NCBI GenBank assembly: GCA_016194835.1
Contig: JACQAU010000178.1
Span: forward strand, 1 to 11,015
DNA from: Deltaproteobacteria bacterium
GTDB lineage: Bacteria > Bdellovibrionota > UBA1018
Reading direction: 5' to 3'
Length of the DNA: 11,015 bases
Shown here: in pieces, positions 6,143 to 11,015 of the stretch
Position numbering within the stretch: the first letter of the stretch is position 1
Layout of the letters: each line of letters opens with the position of its first letter
Notes under the pieces: model-generated
The model's input: only the letters and a program-made list of their open reading frames with translations
The model's database searches: none
What the model was told of the DNA's origin: nothing
Made by a program: the position numbers and the translations under genes

Positions 6143-7456
6143 TTAATTAAACTTAGCAGGAAATATCGGCCTTAGTTTTTTATAAACATTTCGTGCAGGA
6201 CGTGGACCTAGTGCTAAAATACTTCTAGCCGAATGCCTAAAAAGTTTTCTGGCAACTCTGCGCACATCACTCGGCGTTACTTGATCAACCCATGCACAAA
6301 TTTCCTCTACTGAAAAACACTTTCCAAAGAAAATTTCATTTTTAGCAACACTTGACATGCGAGACTCTACATCGTCAGAATTTAATAAAATAGTCCCTTT
6401 CAGATTATTCTTAATAACTGTAAGTTCTTCTTCGGTTAAGAGCTGCCTTTTCAGTTTTGTAACACATTCTTCAATTAGTTTTAAACACAAAGGAACTTGT
6501 TTCATTCCGGTTGCTGCATAAATAGAAAACACTCCAGAATCATAAAAAGGCGAAACAGTCGAATAAACATTATATGCTAGACCATTTTTTTCACGAATTT
6601 CTTGAAAAAGTGCCGAGCTCATCCCGCCTCCTAAATATACGTTTAGAAGTAACGCCGCAAATCTGTCTTTAGATGAATATCTAAAACCCTCTACTCCCCA
6701 AACAAGATGCACTTGCTCAGCAGATCTTTTGATCCACCACGTACCATGCTTTAAACGAGGAGCAGGTTCAAAGCCCAATTGTTTTTTAGTCACTAGTTGT
6801 CTAGGCCTTCCTGGCCAGTTTTTGCGAGTAAGTAGTCTTAATTTTCTACACACACTTTCATGTGAGACATTGCCAGCAACAGAAATCACTATTTGAGTTG
6901 GACGATAATGTTTTCTAAAAAAACGTAGCAAATCTCCACGAGTAAATCTGCGTATTGATGTTCCTGTGCCCAAAATAGGCCTTCCTAGTCCATGCCGGCC
7001 GTACAACAACTCAAAAAATAAATCATGAACTAGCTCCTCAGGTGATTCTTCTGCCATTGTAATTTCTTGTAAAATAACTTTTCTTTCTCTTTCCATTTCC
7101 TCTGCATCAAATTTTGAATAGAGCAGAATATCACTTAAGATATTTACAGCTAGATCAATATCTCTACTTAAAAGTAAGATGTGAAAACACGTATACTCAC
7201 GAGCTGTAAAGGCATTAAACTCTCCCCCCACCTGGTCAACTTCCTTTGCAATTTGTAAACTTGAACGATTTTCAGTGCCTTTAAAAAGCATGTGTTCTAA
7301 AAAATGAGAAATCCCGGCCTCGTGCGGGCGCTCTTGTCTGGTACCTGCCTTAACCCAAACTCCTATGCATAAGCTCTTGAATTCAGGATGCCTTTCGGTA
7401 AGCAGCGTTAATCCATTGCTAAAAAGAGTTCTTTTTACTTTCTTATATCGAATCAT
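6143..7456 (-). CDS. M16 family zinc metallopeptidase (processing-peptidase-like)
   Basis: The 437-residue protein is a full-length M16B peptidase. The inverted zinc motif HxxEH appears as HFLEH, with ligands H51 and H55 and catalytic E54. The third ligand is E131 in VILQEI, 76 residues after H55, the spacing expected of the family. The following EESPEELVHDLFFELLYG and HGLGRPILGTG are typical, as is RFTRGDLLRFFRKHYRPTQIVISVAGNVS. The C-terminal half carries the second, inactive M16 fold (YLGGGMSSALFQEIREKNGLAYNVYS). Such proteins degrade or process unfolded peptides; whether this one is cytosolic or exported is unclear, and no signal peptide is seen. M16 genes often sit next to pnp in proteobacteria. 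Here the gene is near pnp but diverges from rpoH across a 62-bp gap. The start is the only ATG in register with the family N-terminus. The nearest purine-rich stretch upstream is far from it. Confidence 0.93.
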   Translation of the reverse strand: MIRYKKVKRTLFSNGLTLLTERHPEFKSLCIGVWVKAGTRQERPHEAGISHFLEHMLFKGTENRSSLQIAKEVDQVGGEFNAFTAREYTCFHILLLSRDIDLAVNILSDILLYSKFDAEEMERERKVILQEITMAEESPEELVHDLFFELLYGRHGLGRPILGTGTSIRRFTRGDLLRFFRKHYRPTQIVISVAGNVSHESVCRKLRLLTRKNWPGRPRQLVTKKQLGFEPAPRLKHGTWWIKRSAEQVHLVWGVEGFRYSSKDRFAALLLNVYLGGGMSSALFQEIREKNGLAYNVYSTVSPFYDSGVFSIYAATGMKQVPLCLKLIEECVTKLKRQLLTEEELTVIKNNLKGTILLNSDDVESRMSSVAKNEIFFGKCFSVEEICAWVDQVTPSDVRRVARKLFRHSARSILALGPRPARNVYKKLRPIFPAKFN

Positions 7457-7477
7457 AACTATTTTTACGCTATCATC

Positions 7478-7505
7478 CTTGAACCGTAATGAGAACCGTT
7501 ATAAT
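7478..7505 (+). promoter_or_regulatory. promoter for rpoH, with sigma-70 and partly sigma-32-like features
   Basis: TTGAAC (7479-7484) and a perfect TATAAT (7500-7505) are separated by 15 bp, a slightly short sigma-70 arrangement. The -35 also reads CTTGAA, and CCGTTATA at 7496-7503 loosely resembles a heat-shock -10, with a 12-bp gap. Transcription would start near 7512, only about 7 nt before the rpoH ATG, with no room for a ribosome-binding site. Confidence 0.5.
7481..7502 (+). repeat. 12-bp-period direct repeat within the rpoH promoter
   Basis: GAACCGTAAT (7481-7490) and GAACCGTTAT (7493-7502) match at 9 of 10 positions with a 12-bp period, and overlap the -35 and -10 elements. This could be an operator bound on one DNA face or a coincidence. 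Confidence 0.4.
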
Positions 7506-7518
7506 ACTTGCATAGTTT

Positions 7519-7974
7519 ATGTCACGCTTTAAAAAAACTAAATCAGTAAAAAAGGGCAATCAACCGCAACTTCTTGCAGAAGTGCCTTTAGAATCAGATA
7601 AATACGCACTTTCATCAACACATCCATTAAAAAGATATTTAGAAGAAATGCAAAAGTATCCATTATTGGATCCTGAAGAAGAATTTTTACTAGCCATGCG
7701 CTTGAAAGAAAAAGGAGATATGGAGGCTGCAAAAAAACTCGTAACTGCTAATTTGCGCCTAGTGGTCAAGATCGCTTTTGAATATAGGTCAATTTACTCA
7801 AATCTCTTAGATCTTATTCAAGAAGGCAATATTGGACTCATGAAAGCTGTCTCAAAATTTGATCCCACAAAGGGAGCAAGATTGGGATATTACTCTTCTT
7901 GGTGGATTAGATCTTATATTTTAAAATATATTTTAGATAACTTTAGACTTGTCAAAGTCGGCACAAGCTTTTAG
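7519..7974 (+). pseudogene. rpoH: RpoH-type sigma factor, N-terminal part (regions 1.2-2.4), cut off by out-of-frame deletion
   Basis: The 151-residue open frame covers the first half of a sigma-32-class factor, which directs RNA polymerase to heat-shock promoters. After a basic start (MSRFKKTKSVKK) it has HPLKRYLEEMQKYPLLDPEEE (region 1.2/2.1 start), then NLRLVVKIAFEYR, LLDLIQEGNIGLMKAVSKFDP and YYSSWWIRSYILKYILDNFR, the core-binding and -10-melting regions 2.1-2.4. It ends LVKVGTSF at a TAG (7972-7974), exactly where the family continues into the RpoH-box segment (typically AQRKLFFNL...). The rest of the protein reads on in another frame from 7971. Comparison with family length suggests about 28-32 residues are missing. 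No Shine-Dalgarno sequence precedes the ATG. Read together with the next entry, this is one broken gene, unless the two halves work as separate subunits. Confidence 0.85.
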
Positions 7975-8360
7975 CTGAACGATTGGACGTCAAGGAGAAA
8001 GACGTACTGGAAATGACCCAGCGTCTTTCTAGCGATGGATCCGAGGTCTCATTAGATATCCCCCTTAATCATGAAGGTAGTAGTGCTACTTACGTAGATC
8101 AATTGCCTGATAACACTGAACAGGCAGACGAAACATTGGCTCGAAACGAGCTATTAGGCTTACTAAAGGACAAGCTCCAAGAATTTCAGAAACAACTGAG
8201 CGCAAAGGAGTTAAAAGTCCTAACTGAGCGTTTACTATCTGATAATCCAAAAACTTTACAAGAATTGGCAAATCAATACGGTCTTACCAGAGAGCGCGCC
8301 CGACAAATCGAGACAAAAATCATTGCTAAACTACGAGAGTTCCTAAAACATTACTTATAA
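7971..8360 (+). pseudogene. rpoH: RpoH-type sigma factor, C-terminal part (regions 3-4), out of frame with the N-terminal part
   Basis: From 7971 the second frame reads LAERLDVKEKDVLEMTQRLS, the region-3 segment that normally follows the RpoH box. It then runs through VSLDIPLNHEG to region 4: LQEFQKQLSAKELKVLTERL and the helix-turn-helix TLQELANQYGLTRERARQIE, which reads the -35 element. It ends normally in LREFLKHYL. If translated on its own, possible starts are TTG at 7983 or ATG at 8013; an AAGGAG at 7992-7997 precedes the latter by 15 nt, longer than usual. The junction with the N-terminal half is within AAGCTTTTAGCT (7965-7976), which contains two AGCT copies 7 nt apart. The AAGGAG may simply be Lys-Glu codons. 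rpsO follows after 58 nt. Confidence 0.83.
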
Positions 8361-8418
8361 ACATCCTTTACATTGATGTCCTTGGCATGTTAGTTAACGT
8401 AAAAAAAGGTAAGAAAAA

Positions 8419-8557
8419 ATGGAATTGAATCAACAAAAAGCTGATATTATTAAGAAATTTGCTCTTTCGCCAGGTGATACAGGATCTAGGCTATTTAAGA
8501 AAAAATGATCAAATACGTTACCAAAAGTTAATAGAAACGTTAGAGCTTAGAAAATAA
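8419..8557 (+). pseudogene. rpsO: ribosomal protein S15, internally deleted and frameshifted
   Basis: The frame starts MELNQQKADIIKKFALSPGD and reaches TGS, matching the S15 N-terminus (E. coli ends this block ...ANDTGSTEVQ). It then runs into RLFKKK and a TGA at 8506. Four bases after TGS, in another frame, YLRKNDQIRYQKLIETLE then LRK and TAA (8492-8557) match the S15 C-terminus (YL..KD..RY..LI..L.LR). The middle, about 44 residues in E. coli S15 including the HHSRRGL RNA-binding segment, is absent: about 130 nt. S15 binds 16S rRNA and nucleates the platform of the small subunit. As read it cannot make functional S15. A purine-rich stretch with AAGG (8406-8409) precedes the ATG. The rpsO-pnp order is the usual proteobacterial one. 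Confidence 0.88.
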
Positions 8558-8570
8558 AGCTTTCTTTTTT
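8542..8570 (+). terminator. weak intrinsic terminator at the end of rpsO
   Basis: AGCTT (8544-8548) pairs with AAGCT (8557-8561) across an 8-base loop, extended by a G-U and an A-U pair, and is followed by CTTTTTT (8564-8570). It overlaps the rpsO stop codon. The stem is short, so it would allow partial readthrough into pnp. Confidence 0.4.
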
Positions 8571-8625
8571 AAAGATAAAATTAACATTTCTTATTTTTTT
8601 ATAACTTATAGAGGCCAGAGGAATA

Positions 8626-8677
8626 AGGAAAAACTAACAAAAAAAACTAAGAGGAAAAACTAAAAGGAAAAACTAAT
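8626..8677 (+). repeat. four 13-bp tandem repeats carrying the pnp ribosome-binding site
   Basis: Units start at 8626, 8639, 8652 and 8665. Three read AGGAAAAACTAA plus one variable base, and the second reads AAAAAAAACTAA. The last unit ends directly before the pnp ATG at 8678, and its AGGA (8665-8668) is the likely Shine-Dalgarno sequence with 9-nt spacing. Two further AGGA copies lie 13 and 39 nt upstream of it. Confidence 0.8.
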
Positions 8678-10933
8678 ATGACAAATACCATAACACACAA
8701 AGTATCTTGTGAAGTAGGCGGAAGACAATTAACAATCGAAACAGGTCAACTTGCAAAACAAGCCCATGGCTCAGTTTTAGTAAGCTTCGGTGACACCAGA
8801 GTACTAGTCACAGTATGCTCTGCATCAAAACCCAAAGAAGGGATTGATTACGTCCCCATGACCGTTGAATTTTCAGAAAAGTACTATGCTGCTGGAAAAA
8901 TACCAGGCAGTTTTCATAGGCGTGAGGGACGACCCACACAAGAAGCCACTTTGTCAGCTAGGATGATTGACAGACCAATCCGACCATTATTTCCAGAAGG
9001 ATATTATTATGACACGCAAATTGTGGCCTCAGTACTTTCTGTAGATCTAGAGGCAGACGTGGACGTTGCTGCTTCCGTTGGAGCTTCAGCAGCATTACAT
9101 ATTTCAGATATCCCTTTTAATGGGCCAACCGCAGCATGCTGTGTAGGAAGAGTTGCTAACCAGTTTGTTATTAATCCTTCGTGGACCCAACTACAAGAAG
9201 GCCATTCAGATTTAGATATTTTTGTAGCAGGTACTGAAAAAGCCATCATGATGGTCGAAGGTGGCGCAGACGAAGTATCCGAAGAAGACGCATTACAAGC
9301 AATTCTTTTGGGACATGAAGAAATAAAAAAAATGATTAAAATCATTCATGAACTTCGCACAATGGCAGGAAAACCAAAAAAAGAAATTGCACTTGCTTTA
9401 CCAGAAAAATCTTTAAAAGCTCAAATAGACAAGCTAGCAAAGACTGAAACCCAAAAAGCCCTTTGCATTAAGGAAAAACAGCTTCGTTATCAAACATTAG
9501 ACAAGATAAAAGAAAATCTTTTAAATTCACTTGTTCCAGAAAGTGTCAAAAAACAGGATCAAGAAAAAGCTAAAAAACTTTCAAACGACATCCAGATTTC
9601 TTTTGATCTTTTAAAATACAACTTAATGCGCGAAATGATTTTAAGTGAAAAAGTAAGAATTGACGGACGAGACACAAAAACTATTCGTCCCATCAATGTA
9701 GAAGTCGGCCTATTGCCCCGCACACACGGAAGTGCACTTTTTACCCGTGGTGAAACACAAGTGCTTTCTACAATTACTTTGGGAACAGCAGATGACGAAC
9801 AAATCATTGACACAATGTTTCAAAAAGACATGAAAAAATTCATGCTTCATTACAATTTTCCTCCTTTTGCAGTTGGAGAAACCGGACGTTTTGGAGGCAA
9901 TTCGCGCAGAGAAATCGGGCACGGTGCGCTTGCAGAAAGATCAATCAATGCAATGATGCCAGAATATGACAAGTTTCCTTATACCGTACGTATTGTTTGT
10001 GAAACTTTAGAAAGTAATGGGTCATCTTCGATGGGCTCCGTTTGTGCAGCGTCAATGGCATTAATGGATGCGGGAGTGTCTTTTCCAAAACCAGTAGCTG
10101 GCATTGCTATGGGGCTTATTAAAGAGCAAGAGAGAATAGCAATTCTTTCAGACATTTTGGGAGATGAGGATCATTTGGGAGATATGGATTTCAAGGTAGC
10201 TGGCACAGACCAGGGCATTACTGGTATCCAAATGGATATCAAGATCGAGGGAGTGAACGAAGCAATTATGCGCGAGGCTTTGACTCAAGCAAAAGAGGGA
10301 AGGCTGCATATTTTAAATGAAATGGCCAAAGCTATTTCTCAACCACGAGAGGACCTTTCAAAATACGCTCCAAGAATTACATGCGTGCAAGTACCTAAGG
10401 ACAGAATAGCTGAAATCATTGGCCCAGGTGGTAAGATTATCAAAGGAATTATCGCACAAACAGGGTGTAAAATTGATATTTCAGAGGACGGAAAAGTGAA
10501 TATTGCAAGTACCGATCCAGTTGCAGCAAAAAAAGCTGTAACCATGGTTCAGGATATTATTGCAGAAGTCGAAGTTGGCAAAGTATATCGTGGAGTAGTT
10601 AAAAAAATAGTTGATTTTGGCGCGTTTGTTAATCTTTTACCTAATCAAGACGGGTTACTTCATATTTCAGAAATTGCTAATGAACGGGTTAATAATGTCT
10701 ATGATTATCTAAAAGAAGGGGACGAACTCGAAGTCAAAGTAATCGAAGTAGATAGAATGGGTAAAATTCGTCTTTCACGAAAAATATTGTTATCGCCTCC
10801 AACTGCTGAGACAGCTAGTAGCCATAGACCCAGAGGAGATCGAAACGGGGGTGAGGGTAGAGGTGGCAGTGGACATGGTGGGCCTAGAGGGAGAGGGGGA
10901 TACGGGGGATCATCGAGGCCGTTTCCTACGTGA
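8678..10933 (+). CDS. pnp: polyribonucleotide nucleotidyltransferase (PNPase)
   Basis: The 751-residue enzyme degrades RNA 3' to 5' with phosphate, releasing nucleoside diphosphates. It acts as a cytosolic homotrimer, often within an RNA degradosome. The order is a first RNase PH domain (about 10-150, with FHRREGRPTQEA at 79-90), a helical segment (about 240-310), a second, catalytic RNase PH domain (about 325-550, with RIDGRD, FMLHYNFPPFAVGETGRFGG and SDILGDEDHLGDMDF), a KH domain (566-625, GPGG at 582-585) and an S1 domain (633-702). D496 and D502 correspond to catalytic D486 and D492 of E. coli. After S1 comes a 49-residue tail rich in Gly and Arg (RGDRNGGEGRGG..., from 718), an RGG-type tail probably binding RNA. 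It follows rpsO by 120 nt, and its leader ends in a 13-bp tandem repeat. Confidence 0.97.
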   Translation: MTNTITHKVSCEVGGRQLTIETGQLAKQAHGSVLVSFGDTRVLVTVCSASKPKEGIDYVPMTVEFSEKYYAAGKIPGSFHRREGRPTQEATLSARMIDRPIRPLFPEGYYYDTQIVASVLSVDLEADVDVAASVGASAALHISDIPFNGPTAACCVGRVANQFVINPSWTQLQEGHSDLDIFVAGTEKAIMMVEGGADEVSEEDALQAILLGHEEIKKMIKIIHELRTMAGKPKKEIALALPEKSLKAQIDKLAKTETQKALCIKEKQLRYQTLDKIKENLLNSLVPESVKKQDQEKAKKLSNDIQISFDLLKYNLMREMILSEKVRIDGRDTKTIRPINVEVGLLPRTHGSALFTRGETQVLSTITLGTADDEQIIDTMFQKDMKKFMLHYNFPPFAVGETGRFGGNSRREIGHGALAERSINAMMPEYDKFPYTVRIVCETLESNGSSSMGSVCAASMALMDAGVSFPKPVAGIAMGLIKEQERIAILSDILGDEDHLGDMDFKVAGTDQGITGIQMDIKIEGVNEAIMREALTQAKEGRLHILNEMAKAISQPREDLSKYAPRITCVQVPKDRIAEIIGPGGKIIKGIIAQTGCKIDISEDGKVNIASTDPVAAKKAVTMVQDIIAEVEVGKVYRGVVKKIVDFGAFVNLLPNQDGLLHISEIANERVNNVYDYLKEGDELEVKVIEVDRMGKIRLSRKILLSPPTAETASSHRPRGDRNGGEGRGGSGHGGPRGRGGYGGSSRPFPT

Positions 10934-10939
10934 TAATAG
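10931..10939 (+). other. three consecutive in-frame stop codons ending pnp
   Basis: TGA, TAA and TAG follow one another directly in the pnp frame. Confidence 0.9.
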
Positions 10940-10940
10940 A

Positions 10941-10986
10941 TAGTTACAGAGTAACTAGTCAGCAGTTTCTATAGTTCAAAGAAACT
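10941..10986 (+). terminator. two adjacent hairpins after pnp, lacking a T-tract
   Basis: TAGTTAC-AGA-GTAACTA (10941-10957) is a perfect 7-bp stem with a 3-base loop. AGTTTCT (10964-10970) pairs perfectly with AGAAACT (10980-10986) across a 9-base loop. Neither is followed by a run of T, so they may shield the mRNA 3' end or act as a processing site instead of a canonical terminator. The remaining bases to the window end are GT-rich with nothing recognised. Confidence 0.5.
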
Positions 10987-11015
10987 CTGTGTCAGTGAGC
11001 GGTGTCTGTGTCTGT

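Noticed and set aside
8360..8418. Possible terminator or small RNA between rpoH and rpsO
   Set aside because: Only 58 nt, with no convincing stem followed by a T-tract.
9007..10545. Several minus-strand open frames of 68-112 codons under pnp
   Set aside because: They are shadows of the strongly conserved pnp frame and show no domains or start signals.
1..11015. Defence system, prophage, CRISPR or toxin-antitoxin pair
   Set aside because: No repeats-with-spacers, integrase, transposase, nuclease or paired small genes are visible; the genes are housekeeping or envelope types.

Overview
The window is a roughly 39% G+C bacterial segment with mostly core genes. It suggests a Gram-negative bacterium, probably deltaproteobacteria-like (Bdellovibrionota, Myxococcota or a neighbour). 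The reasons are an outer-membrane beta-barrel protein, a fused malic enzyme/phosphotransacetylase, a zinc-ribbon L28, and an RpoH-type sigma factor whose region 2 has the WWIR..I..YI.DN.RLVK form. This placement is by recall of family features, not by a search.

Layout, left to right. (1) 1-296, minus strand: the N-terminal part of a membrane-anchored DUF218 (SanA/YdcF/ElyC-type) protein running off the left edge. (2) 365-592, plus: rpmB, diverging from it. (3) 614-890, plus: a decayed small gene with an in-frame stop and a homopolymer frameshift. (4) 902-3588, minus: maeB followed by ridA with a 4-base overlap, a carbon/nitrogen metabolism operon. (5) 3748-5849, plus: two envelope genes, a beta-barrel protein with a C-terminal soluble domain, then an exported protein with a C-terminal membrane anchor. 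(6) 5853-6141: a 289-bp interrupted inverted repeat with a GC-rich core, filling the gap between two convergent genes. (7) 6143-7456, minus: an M16 zinc peptidase, diverging from (8) 7519-10933, plus: rpoH, rpsO and pnp.

The most striking feature is that rpoH and rpsO, which are adjacent, each lack an internal block (about 85-95 and about 130 nt, estimated from family lengths). Both losses put the remaining C-terminal part out of frame. The flanking genes maeB, ridA, the M16 gene and pnp look full length. Either this locus is degenerating or the assembly has dropped short blocks here. A split two-part sigma factor is a third possibility for rpoH, but it would not explain rpsO.

Other items of note are an exact 13-bp x4 tandem repeat that carries the ribosome-binding site of pnp, an RGG-rich tail on PNPase, three consecutive in-frame stops followed by two hairpins after pnp, and a possible sigma-32-like promoter placed so that the rpoH transcript would be nearly leaderless. 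I saw no CRISPR array, tRNA, rRNA, transposase gene or recognisable defence system.
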